Origin: Triangularia verruculosa
Taxonomy: Eukaryota > Ascomycota > Sordariomycetes > Sordariales > Podosporaceae
Direction of reading: 5' to 3'
DNA: 64,000 nucleotides
Assembly (NCBI GenBank): GCA_033296885.1
Contig: MU863964.1
Span: 1-64,000 of the forward strand
Position 1 is the stretch's first letter. Every line of letters starts with the position of its first letter. Positions 12,095 to 22,414 of this stretch are shown one piece after another. The notes beneath the pieces were generated by a model, which was not told the DNA's origin, did no database searches, and saw nothing but the letters and a program-made list of their open reading frames with translations. The position numbers and the translations under genes were made by a program.

Positions 12095-12943
12095 TTTCTT
12101 GCGGGTTTCGAACGGAAAATGCCGATGGCAAGCACGTTGGGCCGCGACTATAGTGCTAGTGAGAGGGAGAGTGGCTACCCAGTCTGCCACCTGGAAGGTG
12201 AGGGGTCAAATGGCGGGGTTGTCAAGTGGCCCAGCACTTTCAATGGACACGACTCCAAAAGAACATCAAACACCTGTGTTCTTCAATATGATCCGCTTAG
12301 GTAAGGTATCTAGAGAAGACCCCGTTTTCTTCAGCCTTGAATTGCGTTCCTGCCGCAGCACCCAAAAGTTCCAACATTATGAAAGCGACTATCTTACCTC
12401 CGACTGCCATCATTATTGGAGCCAACCTGTTCCTTGGGTTGTATTTTCCCCTCTTTTTTTCTTCCTTTCCTCCCCAGCCTCCACCGCTTTCTGCTTCCTT
12501 TCCTTCTTCTTCTCGGCTTTGCTTTCATTTTGCTTGGCTGAAGATCTTTTCCGACTGCAGTTCTATTGACAGAGTTGGACACTTGGTTCACGGTGATACA
12601 AGATGTGACAGACGGTCTTGCAGCCACTTCTGGGCCACAGCTCGTGCAAGGATGCTTTGCAACTTCGGTCACTGGTGCGCACGCTGGCCCGAGGGATCCG
12701 GCATAGCATTCCCCTCGGTTCTCAGACAGACGCAAGGCGCACCCTTTTCCGTTCGTTGCTTCTCTGGCTGCTCCGCTCGCTTGCTGTTGTTCCTGCGGCT
12801 GTGCTTCGTATATATACATTTCTAACCACCAGCAGAAATCAGTTTAACTGTCTTCCTCTTTACATGATCACTAGGTAGATACCTTTCATATTGAAACCTG
12901 TAAATACAATTCATCAGCTATAGTATCTCGCTCCGGTCTTATA
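12095..12943. other. Intergenic between the HET gene and a transposon
   Basis: About 850 bp with pyrimidine-rich tracts (about 12,450-12,530). ORFs of up to 212 aa overlap here, but none has a recognisable domain or gene-like composition. Confidence 0.4.
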
Positions 12944-12994
12944 ACGTACTTTATAAGTGAGTCGGTCATATAAGTGGGCCGGTCACTTTTGACC
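12944..12994 (+). repeat. Left terminal inverted repeat of the Fot1-like element
   Basis: Begins ACGTACTTTATAAG directly after the flanking TA and is nearly identical to the reverse complement of the right end. Confidence 0.9.
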
Positions 12995-13035
12995 ACCCTT
13001 CGAATACCATCCTCCATTGCAATACAACGAAACTA

Positions 13036-14706
13036 TCAACCAACTATAATTACATCAGAAACAGCTGAATCAGACCCTTCTGCAGCCTCCTGGCAAGTGC
13101 GGGCATTATGGCCAGGCTTACCGCACACACCACAGCACCGAACCTTCGTACGAGCCCCCCCTGCATTACTACTATCCGGCTGCGTTTCTTGCACTCCCTC
13201 CCCATCTACGGCCTTCTGATCCAGTAGATCCTGTGCCTCTTGTACAGTAAGTGACCCTCTAAGCTTTACGCGTGTTTTTTTGGCTCTCCGGCGCTTGCTT
13301 AGTACCTCATTGGCCTTACGGAGCGACGAGACCTCTGCACGAAGGAGAGCCACCTGGTGCATTATAGCCGTTGTACCTTTAGTAAGCTAGTCTACCGTAG
13401 CTAATATTAAAGTCGGAGAGCTATTTTGATGGTTGGCAATGCGAGTCTTAATAAGCGTTGACTATAAATTAGCTTCTCGAGGGTTGTGTGGTGTTTGGGA
13501 GACCCAAGGTTGTGCAGTGCCGGGCCGTGAGTTTGGAGGTGTTGGTGTACGAAGCTTTATATCTAATTTAGAAAGCACCCTTTCTGGATTATACGGTATA
13601 AGGCCAGCACCTATAAAGCTACCCTATATATTCTTCTCCGTTATAGAGGTAAAGAAGGCTTCGCGGAAGGTATAAAGGAATTCGAGCTTACTTATGTAGT
13701 TGATATATATGCGTATTAAGTCTTCGATCTGGCGGCCGTACGCCTGCTTTAATAGTTTAAAGCAGCCGATATCGAGTGGCTAAAGGAGGTAGGAGGAATG
13801 CGGAGGTATATAGAGCGTAATAATGTTGTTCTGCTAACAATAGCGCTCGAATTCGGTCGAGTAGTAGCTTTCGTAGCTGTCGAGGATTAATAACCGGTAT
13901 TTGCCCTTTATATAGGGCGCTATATAATAATCGAAGTATTTAATCTAATCTAAGCCTACTATATTAATAGTCCAGCTATTATCGGTAATTACGATACGCC
14001 AGGTAAACGGTAAGTTATACTCGGTATATTAGTTAGTAAAGTGGTATTATATAGCTAAGATAATAAAAGGAGGGATAGCTTAACCGAGGGTATTAACTCC
14101 TTAGATTACCGTTATTTATTTGCGGTTATTAGGTTAAGCTAGTTTTGCTTTATTAAGGCCGTCCGAGGTTATAACTACTATATCTATAAAGATAATACCT
14201 ATTATAAACCCAGTTTTATTAAAGTTATAGATATCGTTATCTACGATACCGTATTTGGCCTTAGTATTCCGCATAAGCGTAAACTACTTGCTAATAACCT
14301 TTAGATCCTCGTACTTAGCCCTCTGATAGTTATATCTACGTGTAAAATACGTACGGAGTTATAGCTAGTATTTGACGAAGTTATGTGCCTAGAGCTTGCC
14401 AATAGGGGGCGCGTCGCGTACGCGTAGCAGTTAGTTGGCTATATCTTCCATACTACATAATCTTGGTGGAAAAGCTTGCGTATATAGCTCAATAATGTAT
14501 TGAACAATAGCATCCTCTTCGGGTTAAGTAAGCTTCTTCGATTTAGGCGTGGTATCGCGTCGTGTAGGCCGGCCGGCGCGTCGGTCACGGAGGGTTGAGA
14601 ATGGTATATTATATAGCTTTGCTGCGGCTCGGAGGCTTAATTTCGGAGTATTTTGAATAGCCTCAAGGGCCAAGGCTATCCTGGCTTCATTTAAAGTAGG
14701 AGGCAT
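13036..14706 (-). pseudogene. Fot1/pogo-family transposase, inactivated
   Basis: The start is the Met at 14706 (MPPTLNEARIALALEAI), opening a helix-turn-helix psq DNA-binding domain that is intact for about 60 codons. The frame then carries many TAA/TAG codons but remains readable in the same frame, for example IVDNDIYNFNKTGF at about 14,230, where the catalytic Asp of the usual YNFDETGF has become Asn. The last about 109 codons (13362 to the stop at 13036) are again open and contain a CCHC zinc knuckle (CGVCGKPGHNARTC). The substitutions are C-to-T and G-to-A. The total of about 557 codons equals a full-length family member. It cannot encode an active transposase. Confidence 0.88.
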
Positions 14707-14754
14707 GTTGGGTTGTAGAGAAAGTTGATGTTGAGTGTAGGAGGACGCGTCGCG

Positions 14755-14805
14755 GTCGAAAAGTGACCGACCCACTTATATGACCGACTCGCTTATAAAG
14801 TACGT
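14755..14805 (-). repeat. Right terminal inverted repeat of the Fot1-like element
   Basis: Reverse complement begins ACGTACTTTATAAG, with two mismatches to the left repeat over about 48 bp and then a one-base indel. Followed by the flanking TA at 14806. Confidence 0.9.
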
Positions 14806-14807
14806 TA

Positions 14808-15538
14808 GACTCATTACATAACTAAATATCTTACTTCCAAAGCCTAGGTACTTACCTTACTTAAGCGAGGTGAGTGGCAAGACCATAGATTACAAGTCAA
14901 ATAACACAAGAGGCTCGAAGGCTCTTTTATTTATATCGATATCTTTATTTTAAGATTTTAAAATATTATAGTTGGATAGGACTATTATTACGCGAAGTTC
15001 GCGTTATAGGTAGTGTTAAAAGGCCGAGAATGAAAGCTACTAATATTACTTTAGGATTGTATAATTTAAAAGCTGGGATTGAAAGTTAGTAAAGTTGGGA
15101 TTAAAAGCTATCAAAGTTAAGATCAAAAGCCATTAAAGCTAGGACATCAAGGTATCTAAGCTCAGATGAGACCCGTGAAGTACACCTCCTGCAGGAGCGC
15201 TCTTATTTCTTGAACCCCCTCATAGCGAAGACTACCAGGTAGTTAAATTTCAGGCTATTGTGAAAAGAAAATGAAAAAAGAGTATGCCCCTCGAGTACCT
15301 AGGTTACGGTATTTGAAAAATTGATGGTCCATCCGCTTATGAACTCTTAGGTACCTGGCCAAAGCAAAAGCAAGATCAATAAACGTCAGCCACCCAATCA
15401 TCGCGTTATCGTCGGCGCTAATGCAAGCCACACCGGACAGCTGTTCGCCAGCCGCCACATTTCGGGCAAAATCAACTATTCGTAGAACACCAAGCAACAT
15501 CGATATCCGCTGTATCCAGCAGTGAGCATCAAGAAAAG
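14808..15538. other. AT-rich intergenic DNA between the transposon and the SDR gene
   Basis: Low-GC sequence with degenerate tandem repeats at about 15,050-15,155 and CTAGGTA-like motifs (14,845; 15,296; 15,347). No gene is supported. The final 200 bp probably contain the SDR promoter. Confidence 0.5.
15050..15155. repeat. Degenerate tandem repeat, unit like AAAGCTGGGATTAAAAG
   Basis: Four or so imperfect units of roughly 25 bp in which AAAGYTRRGATTRAAAG recurs. The same motif family is seen again at 22,077-22,238. Confidence 0.7.
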
Positions 15539-16577
15539 ATGGAGTCGCTCAAAAACACCTTGATCTCTCTCCTTGGCCTTGGCGGCATCAAATTTGACCC
15601 CTCCACCTCCATCCCTTCTCTCCAAGGCAAGACAATCCTCATCACGGGCGGAAACTCCGGTCTCGGCAAAGCCACCATTCAAGCTCTCCTTCAGCACTCG
15701 CCGTCGCCCCCTGCACGTATTTGGCTCGCATCTCGGGATATCGGCAGGATCCAGTCCGCCATAAATGAGATCGCGACCGCGGTTCCCTTGGCCTCGACCA
15801 TTATCGTTCCGCTTGTCCTCGATCTCGCTTCGTTGCAATCCGTCAAAGCGGCCGCCGAGAAAGTGCTGAGGGAGTCTGAAAGGTTGGACATCGTGATCCT
15901 GAACGCCGGGGTCATGGCAATGCCAGTGGGACTAACACAGGATGGATATGAGGTTCACTGGGGGATCAATCACATGGGCCATGCGGCTTTGACAAAGCTG
16001 TTGATGCCACTTTTGATCAAGACGGCAGAAATGCAAGAGCGGAAGGATGTAAGAATTGTTGCGGTGAGCTCGGGTGCGCACAAATCTTCCCCTAAGTTGG
16101 ACTTTTCGCACGTCAAGACAGATATGAAGACAAGCCTCTGGTGGTAAGCGTTTGTCCAGTGGGTGACTTGCATATCTTAAAGACTGACAAGATTTGTATA
16201 GGACACGATACGCACAGAGTAAGCTGGCGAATATTCTCTGGATGAAGGCGCTGGCAAACCAGTATCCTGAGGTCAAGTGTGTCTCACTGCACCCAGGAGT
16301 GGTGAGCACAAATATAGGAGGGGACACTATCAGCAAATACAAACTCGCAAGACTTGCGGACTGGCTCCTCCGGTGGATGTTGACGAAACCTGAAGTTGGG
16401 TGTCTCAACCAACTTTGGGCTGCCGTTGGACCCTCTGAGCAGGTGGAAACGGGAGAGTATTATCACCCTGTTGGTGTCAAGGGTTGCGGATCAGCTTGGG
16501 CAAACGATCAAGGCCTGGCTACGAAGGTGTTTGAATGGACTGAACAGGAGCTGGGAGCCCAAGGCATGAATTCGTAG
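15539..16577 (+). CDS. Short-chain dehydrogenase/reductase (retinol dehydrogenase/WWOX-like), 2 exons
   Basis: Exons 15539-16143 and 16202-16577 (GTAAGC...TAG) join in phase to a 326-aa protein. The Rossmann motif TGGNSGLG is at residues 36-43, followed by the NAG motif (LNAGVMAM), the catalytic Ser (VAVSSGAHK) and the YAQSK motif (Y205, K209), which lies just past the splice. This is the classical SDR layout with NAD(P)(H) as cofactor. Family members reduce or oxidise retinoid-like, steroid-like or polyketide carbonyls; the substrate is unknown. No membrane anchor is evident. It sits alone between repeat-rich DNA and a glycosyltransferase on the opposite strand. Confidence 0.9.
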
Positions 16578-17079
16578 GTGTAGAGCAGACGGCGTCCTGC
16601 AAGGCCTGAATGTCCTGGAACAACTTGTCGTGGTGTCGCGATAACAAGAAGAGTAGATTTCTCAAATGTTGAGAAAGTCTCTTTGCCATTCCCTGCTCAG
16701 GCACATTTGGCTTTGAATGCTGTACAATCCTCAGGTCTACAATTCCACCTGCTTGACAAGTTTGACTAGCTAGGAAGACTAGTAGCCATCATTGCGGCGC
16801 CTGGGCCGACCGGATCAGCTCGGTTTAGTGTTTCTATTAAGATGAGTGGTCTAAATCTGCTGCTTCAAAGGACGACGGAAAGTAATGTGTGGAGATATCA
16901 GTTCCCTATTCGACCTCGTTCATGCGTTTTAGTTGTCCCAGATAGGTTGTTGACAATTACAACAGCAGCCATCGGCAATGGAATGATCCGCGGCCAAACT
17001 TCTTGGGTACCAATGGAGCGTTTGTCAGGTACCTAATATGTGAAAATTCTTGTCTGTATTACATCACCCATGTCTCGTG
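16578..17079. other. Intergenic between two convergent genes
   Basis: About 500 bp holding the 3' regions of the SDR and glycosyltransferase genes. Nothing else is seen. Confidence 0.4.
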
Positions 17080-18708
17080 TCACGAAAGAGATCTGATCTC
17101 CTTCTCTACGGCCTCCACAGGATTCCCTTTGGCCACCTGTCCCGCTAGCTCCTGTACCTTCTTGCGATACTTATCATCCCCCAGAATCGTATTAACCGCA
17201 GCCAACACCGCCTCCGGTGCCGGCCGCCCCGTCCTCAAGTTAATGCCAGCACCTGTCCACTCGACCCTCGCCGACACTTCACATTTATCTTCCGTCAATC
17301 CTGCAGCCACGACCGGCACCCCATTCACGATACAATGCACGAAACCTCCATACCCCGCGTTGAACACCATGACATCAGCATGCTCCAAGACAGAGTCATA
17401 CGGTATAAAGTCTACCACCTTCACATTTCCGAGATCAACCCCCTCTGGCAACACCTCCGGCGGCGTTTCCACTCCCTGCTTCCCCAGCAGCGCAATAACC
17501 AACACATCCTCCCTCCCCGCTAAAGCCTTGATTGTAGGCGCCAGCAGCATCGTGTAATCCCTCGCCAGCGTCCCCTGCGACACCACCACGATCTTCCTCC
17601 CCTCCTTCCGCTCCAACACCTCTCCCTGCCACCACTCTGGCCATTGATACCCGTCTCTCTTCCCCTTCTTTGGCGGCAGACTTCCAGCAAACTTGACATG
17701 GGCAGGCAAATCTGGCCTCGGATACTCCAACACCTCGTCACAAAGCTGAAGTGTCACATCATGCGCGGTATAACTCAGATTGACCATCCACTCATCCGGC
17801 ACGTTCACCCCACCACAAGCCTTGATATTGTCCCTGAAACCATCATAGGCTTCCCTAACCACGTACTTGTAGTACCACTCCTTCAGAACCCGATCCCGTT
17901 CCCGAACTGCCTCCCCTTCCCCAGGGAGAATACCAAGTGGGAAAGGCGGCATGCTATCGCCATCGAGCATAACAGGCGTGACGTTGATCCCGACCGTCTT
18001 GGGAACCTCCTCTCCCTCCTCCCACCCCTTGAGCTGTCCCAACGACGCACCGTACTTGAAAGGCAAGAAACCGAACCACATCGTTTCATTGACGACGATT
18101 ATCTTCCTTTCCTTGCCGTATCTCTCCCTCAGGCCCTCCAGCGCGGCTTTGGAAGACAGAAACTGCCCTTCTATTTGCCCGATGAAGAATGTCTTGAAGT
18201 CCTGGACCATTCTCGGGAGACCTTCAGGGTAATTGGCGCGTTCCATCCCCCATTTGCGATAGGGCCCTTTGGCGAGGGAGAGGGACTCGTGGATGGGGAT
18301 GAAGTGCGAGGCTGAAGATACGATGATGTGGGCGTGTTGGATGCCGCCGACAAAATGCACTGGGTAGCCTTTTGATACGAGGTGGCTGGCGATCGCTGTC
18401 AAAGGGAGAACGTGGCCTGGAGCGGTGGAGGAGGTGCAGAGAATCAGGATTGCTGGAAGGGAGGGGTTCGAAGGAGGCGGTTTAGGGAGCGTGGACAAGT
18501 CGATTGGTGGCCCGAAGATTCCCGGAGGAGGGCCGCCCGGCCCGGGGATGACACCAGGAGGTGGACCTCCTTGAGCAAAGTGAGGAGGACCGCTGCGCGC
18601 GATACCAGGAGGGGAACCGCCGCCATTGATTGAGGCCATGTTAGGTTGTCTGGTGGCCTTGACTGGTGAGGAAGATCCTGGTGATGGTTTTGAAGAGGCT
18701 TTACCCAT
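17080..18708 (-). CDS. UDP-glycosyltransferase, GT1/MGT-like (GT-B fold)
   Basis: A single-exon gene. I choose the Met at 18708 (MGKASSKPSPGSS; 542 aa); an in-frame Met at 18849 would add 47 residues of unlikely sequence. A Pro/Gly-rich, probably disordered segment of about 75 residues precedes the catalytic region, which begins LPAILILCTSSTAPGHVLPL, the sugar-acceptor side of a GT-B fold with the conserved His. The C-terminal donor site reads DVMVFNAGYGGFVHCIVNG...VPVVAAG, like macrolide or sterol glycosyltransferases but with Asn where His is usual. The likely role is glycosylation of a small lipophilic molecule. MGKASS fits an N-myristoylation signal, suggesting membrane attachment. The substrate is not predictable. 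Confidence 0.82.
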   Translation of the reverse strand: MGKASSKPSPGSSSPVKATRQPNMASINGGGSPPGIARSGPPHFAQGGPPPGVIPGPGGPPPGIFGPPIDLSTLPKPPPSNPSLPAILILCTSSTAPGHVLPLTAIASHLVSKGYPVHFVGGIQHAHIIVSSASHFIPIHESLSLAKGPYRKWGMERANYPEGLPRMVQDFKTFFIGQIEGQFLSSKAALEGLRERYGKERKIIVVNETMWFGFLPFKYGASLGQLKGWEEGEEVPKTVGINVTPVMLDGDSMPPFPLGILPGEGEAVRERDRVLKEWYYKYVVREAYDGFRDNIKACGGVNVPDEWMVNLSYTAHDVTLQLCDEVLEYPRPDLPAHVKFAGSLPPKKGKRDGYQWPEWWQGEVLERKEGRKIVVVSQGTLARDYTMLLAPTIKALAGREDVLVIALLGKQGVETPPEVLPEGVDLGNVKVVDFIPYDSVLEHADVMVFNAGYGGFVHCIVNGVPVVAAGLTEDKCEVSARVEWTGAGINLRTGRPAPEAVLAAVNTILGDDKYRKKVQELAGQVAKGNPVEAVEKEIRSLS

Positions 18709-19467
18709 AGCCCTGTTGGTGGCCGACAGGGAGACTGTGACGATGACACTGCAGTTGACAACGCGTTGTGTCAAGAGGTTGTCAAAATATGTGTTTTGGG
18801 ACAACAGCGCATGGTTCGGACATGGTGGCGGGTCCCGCTGGATGTTCATAACTTATAACAACTTGCCTACTTACCGATACGAAATTTCCTGCGGCACAAG
18901 GCAAGGGCAGCCGAAGACCGTAGACCGGGCGCCGGAGTCCGGCAGTAGTACCTTCCCTGATGCGATGACTGGAGAAGCAAGGGACTGCCTGCGGCTTGCC
19001 TTTGTTGGGCCATGTTGCTGCATATCTCCTTCCTCACTCGCCTTGAACGTGCAGTTTGACGTTGATCCCTCGGCATTTCTTCGGGTCGGAGAAGCGCGCA
19101 GCTGAAAAGGGGCCGTCAACAACAAAGACCACCAGACAATCACGTTAAAGTTGATAACATGCCTTTCGGGTGCCGGATTTACAATACTACCCCTTATAGT
19201 ACCACCCACCCGGAGCCCCAACTACTTTAGCCATATTGGCCGGGATAACGATCCTCCCGCAAGAAGACGGTCCAGATTGCTTGTCCAATCCCGAGCCGGC
19301 CGAACTTTGCATCTCGGGACCGACCTACCGTATCAACACTCAAATCCTGGTATCTCGAACGATTGCACAGAACTGATCCTTTCGAAGAAACCTGGCTAAT
19401 GGCGATGTCCAGAATGGGTGTATTTGTGTCATTCAATGTAGCGTACAAGAAGGTCGCCGTCAGCGGT
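18709..19467. other. Intergenic, promoter side of the glycosyltransferase and 3' side of the SET gene
   Basis: About 760 bp. It includes the alternative 5' extension of the glycosyltransferase frame (18,709-18,849). The remaining ORFs show no recognisable domain. Confidence 0.4.
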
Positions 19468-20889
19468 TCACTGGTCGCCTTTTACCAACTTCTCGAGATG
19501 ATTTGGGACCAAAGCCCTGCTCAGTTCATCCATTGTGGCCTCCAGCACCGCCTGGTATTGTGTCCGATACCGTACAGCCAACTCTTGGTTTTCATTGTCG
19601 GCACTTTCGATCTCGATGCTCTGAAATCGCTGGTAGTCAAACTGGACTTTTGCTCCAAGCGTCTGTTGCACCCTCTCTAGGAGCTCGCCAAGCTCAGCCG
19701 GAATGCTTTCCTCGGCCCCATGAACCCAGCGTTGAAGAGCGGCTAGTTCATCAGGAGATGTTGCCACAGCTGAGGCGAGGTCTCGGATGAGTCCCGGCTC
19801 AATTCTTGAGAGTCCCGGCAGCGAGTTGAGGCGTGAATCTTGGTGAGAAAACACCCGCGATCTCCCGGCAACTGAGCTGGGGTCGCTGAATGGGCGGAGA
19901 GAGATGAGAAAGTCTCGTGGCTCGTCTTTTTGCATGGTGGAAGGTGGCCTCCGGCTTTTGACGTGGACGTAGTCATTGTGAAGGCTGTCTGTGGCTGGCA
20001 GGATGAACCCATAGCCGAGAAGCAACTCGCTGTTACTTTTGAAACCGTAGTTGTTGTAAACCTGCTCTCCCGGTTGGTACGAGTTGTTACAAAGCAACTG
20101 GCAGGCACCACTAGTCTCAATGTTCCATTGGTATTCCGAGGTGGGATCATGGTTCGCGATGTCCAGTAATGGTTGCAGCATAGAAAAGTCGTCAACCTTG
20201 GTGCCAGAAGGTGTGAGTTTCAGAAGAATGTCTTGTGTTTCGTGAGAGAGGATCAACGATGGTCGAAAGCTGCGGCTGGTAAAGATGCAGAATGCCCACT
20301 TGTAAAGCAGTTGAGTGTATTCTTGCCATCTAGGGAAATCTTCTTGTTTGAGGATCTTGCGGGCATGCTTGTACTCTGTCTTGATGTTTGCTTGTATTTC
20401 GCGTATGGCAACGTGAGCGTTGGTCTCCTCCAGGCATTCGATATCGTCTTCGGGCCAAACAGCAGGTAGTGCCCAGGTGTTGATACGATCCGGCTGGGGT
20501 AGTGTAGAGATGTATGGCCACCAGTATGACTTTTCTCCTTTCAGATACTCTTTGACCAGGAAGAAACGACCGATGACGTGCGGGGGATTGAGTGCCATGA
20601 ACTGGGGAGGGAAAGCCGGCTCAAGTTGTTCCGCTTCTGCTGAGATGTCGATGGGGCCATCAACCAGAGCGTTGATGTAGGAGAGGGTTATCGTAGCGTG
20701 GCAGCTCACAGCGCAGAACCCTGGAGCCAGACCCTCATTTGCTGAGGGTTTGACTCGCAACGAAAACCCCGTAGTGTCGTCCTCATACACTTCCAAGGAA
20801 GGATGCAATGTAGCACCGCGACTTGTTGCCCATCTTTGTAAGTTTTTGAATCGCTCTTGATCGCTTTCTTTCATTGTGAGACGACGCAA
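19468..20889 (-). CDS. SET-domain protein lysine methyltransferase (RuBisCO LSMT/SETD-like)
   Basis: Intronless, 473 aa from the Met at 20889 (a second Met five codons later may be used). It has the split SET fold of the RKM/SETD3 class: an N-terminal SET strand region (TGFSLRVKPSANEGLAPGF), an inserted helical region, and the conserved SET core LLDIANHDPTSEYQW ... YNNYGFKSNSELLLGYGF, which carries the NH and Y residues that bind S-adenosylmethionine and the lysine. The C-terminal part resembles the Rubis-subs-bind substrate domain. In yeast such enzymes methylate ribosomal proteins and elongation factors; the target here is unknown. It probably acts in the cytosol or nucleus. Confidence 0.85.
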   Translation of the reverse strand: MRRLTMKESDQERFKNLQRWATSRGATLHPSLEVYEDDTTGFSLRVKPSANEGLAPGFCAVSCHATITLSYINALVDGPIDISAEAEQLEPAFPPQFMALNPPHVIGRFFLVKEYLKGEKSYWWPYISTLPQPDRINTWALPAVWPEDDIECLEETNAHVAIREIQANIKTEYKHARKILKQEDFPRWQEYTQLLYKWAFCIFTSRSFRPSLILSHETQDILLKLTPSGTKVDDFSMLQPLLDIANHDPTSEYQWNIETSGACQLLCNNSYQPGEQVYNNYGFKSNSELLLGYGFILPATDSLHNDYVHVKSRRPPSTMQKDEPRDFLISLRPFSDPSSVAGRSRVFSHQDSRLNSLPGLSRIEPGLIRDLASAVATSPDELAALQRWVHGAEESIPAELGELLERVQQTLGAKVQFDYQRFQSIEIESADNENQELAVRYRTQYQAVLEATMDELSRALVPNHLEKLVKGDQ

Positions 20890-21044
20890 TTAATTGACGA
20901 TGTGGCTGTGATTGGCGAGTTTCCTAAACAATTTAAGACTCAGGTCAGGCTTTGATGCGCCCGAAAAACTTTGGGTGCTTGCATCCTTGCTGAGTCAGCA
21001 TCCTCTTGGCGAACTCGCACCCACCACCCTCAACCCACTCACTC
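20890..21044. promoter_or_regulatory. Putative promoter region of the SET-domain gene
   Basis: Short spacer 5' of the minus-strand SET gene, running into a pseudogene remnant. No specific element was identified. Confidence 0.3.
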
Positions 21045-21760
21045 CTCTTACTCTGCGCAGACGGATTCATTGCCCGTGATGGTATCACGACTTAGAGCGA
21101 GTTTCTCGACGCTCTTCAAAATTTCTAAAATTTTGGCTACGATCTAGCGAATTTCCTTGCCTTCTACGCCATCTATGTCGCTGGCCTTGGTGGTCCAGTG
21201 ACCAAGAACCTTCCACTTCCTTCCTCTATGAGCTATGGCCCAACGGAAACGAGGGCTACGTCCCTAACATGCACAACACTGCCACCTTGTAAGCTTCCCC
21301 TCTAGGCCCCACAACATCCATGCTCTAACTCCAGTTTCCATCAACCTTTGGAGCCCTCCGCCTCTCCGACGGTAACTACGGACGTGTCCCCGAGCGCATC
21401 CCCACCAACTGGGTCAACCGCCAGGAGCCTTATTCCCTCTAGGACATTTCCGCCGAGATCTTCAAGATGTACAGCAAAACCGGTGAGCTTTGGCGGAAAC
21501 GCTGGAGGGGAGTTCATTGGCATCAACGAACCCCCTCTCATCAACGACGGCGCGTCTCAACGCCAATACCACCGCCGAGGACGTGTCTTGTTTGCTGTAC
21601 CAGATCATCTCGCGGCCAATTCCGAGCACACTCAATGGTATTGTCACCCCTCTTGTAGAGGCGACTGAGGCGCTGTTGGTCAAGTTATTTGGTGCGGATT
21701 CTAACAATCTGGGATGTCCTCTTGCGTTGACACAAAGGAGCATTGCGTGTGTGTCATGAA
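21045..21760 (+). pseudogene. Decayed Peroxidase_2 (heme-thiolate haloperoxidase)-like gene
   Basis: Three frames together give a readable but broken protein. About 21,055-21,200 reads DGFIARDGITT, stop, SEFLDALQNF, stop, NFGYDLANFLAFYAIYV. About 21,338-21,480 reads TFGALRLSDGNYGRVPERIP then NRQEPYSL, a TAG, and DISAEIFKMYS. The frame then shifts to KPVSFGGNAGGEFIGINEPP, and shifts again to DVSCLLYQIISRPIPSTLNG ... LGCPLALTQ. The order and motifs match what I recall of secreted fungal Peroxidase_2 (chloroperoxidase-like) proteins. The in-frame TAG/TAA codons fit CAG/CAA mutated by C-to-T. No start, signal peptide or intact frame remains. Family assignment rests on motif memory and is moderately sure; that the gene is broken is well supported. 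Confidence 0.6.
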
Positions 21761-22414
21761 AGAGCCCCAGCGCATGATTATGAGTGGTAAAGCTTTGTAA
21801 CGAGATACCTTAGTCTCTGATCCCAAATTCCACAATGTTCAATCCCAATTTTCAGCGCGTGTTGGGTACCAATCTGGGTATTTCCAACCGGAAAAACGCC
21901 CAGATATAACATACACCGAGGGGCCTCCGAAACGTTGATCCAATCTTTCAACAAACATGCATCAGTCATGCGGTGACTGCCAGAACGACACGTCTGCCGC
22001 TGTGTTTCAAAATGTGCTTACTGACAAATAAGGCTAATGGAACCACAGGATCGCTGGTGTTTTAAGACCTAGTCCGAAGGCATTAAAGCTGGGATTATAA
22101 AAGCGGTAGAAGTTAGGATTATAAAAAGTAGACGCTGGGACTATAAAGCGTTAAAGCTGGGATTATAAAAGGTAGAAGCTGGGATTATATAAATTAGATG
22201 CTGGACCTATAAAGCTCTAAAGCTGAGATTAAAAGAACTGAACCACCACCGGCATATATGCCTAGATCATTGAGAGGGGAAATTCTCCTTGCTGCTACTA
22301 TAAACGGCCGAAGTTGTAGCCTAGGTACCTAGGGGGTGTACGAGAACAACTACCTAGGCACCTACCTGATCGCCGGGCAAGTTAGAAAGTGCTAATTACC
22401 TACCTATTTTAAAA
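21761..22414. other. Repeat-bearing intergenic DNA
   Basis: Contains the tandem repeat at 22,077-22,238 and a CCTAGGTACCTAGG palindromic tract near 22,319. No gene is supported. Confidence 0.5.
22077..22238. repeat. Degenerate tandem repeat, unit like AAAGCTGGGATTATAAAAG
   Basis: Six or so imperfect units of about 22-28 bp, each with a GCTGGGATTATAAA-type core. It is clearly related to the repeat at 15,050-15,155. Confidence 0.75.

Larger units (their letters stand above)
12944..14805 (-). mobile_element. Fot1/pogo-like DNA transposon, RIP-degraded
   Basis: A 1,862-bp element ends in inverted repeats of about 48 bp that differ at only two positions before an indel. Each starts ACGTACTTTATAAG. 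It is flanked by TA on both sides (12942-12943 and 14806-14807), the target duplication of the Tc1/mariner-pogo superfamily. The length and the HTH-psq/DDE/zinc-knuckle coding content match Fot1/Pot2 elements. The middle is very AT-rich with many stops that are CAG, CAA or TGG in the family, as expected of RIP. It is inserted between the HET gene and an SDR gene and is transcriptionally oriented to the minus strand. Confidence 0.9.

Noticed and set aside
12337..12825. Overlapping ORFs on both strands before the transposon
   Set aside because: Pyrimidine-rich tract gives Phe/Ser/Leu-rich or Lys/Arg-rich peptides without any family likeness.
15539..20889. SDR, glycosyltransferase and SET genes as a secondary-metabolite cluster
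   Set aside because: No backbone enzyme (PKS, NRPS or terpene synthase) or pathway regulator is present, and the SET protein is of housekeeping type.
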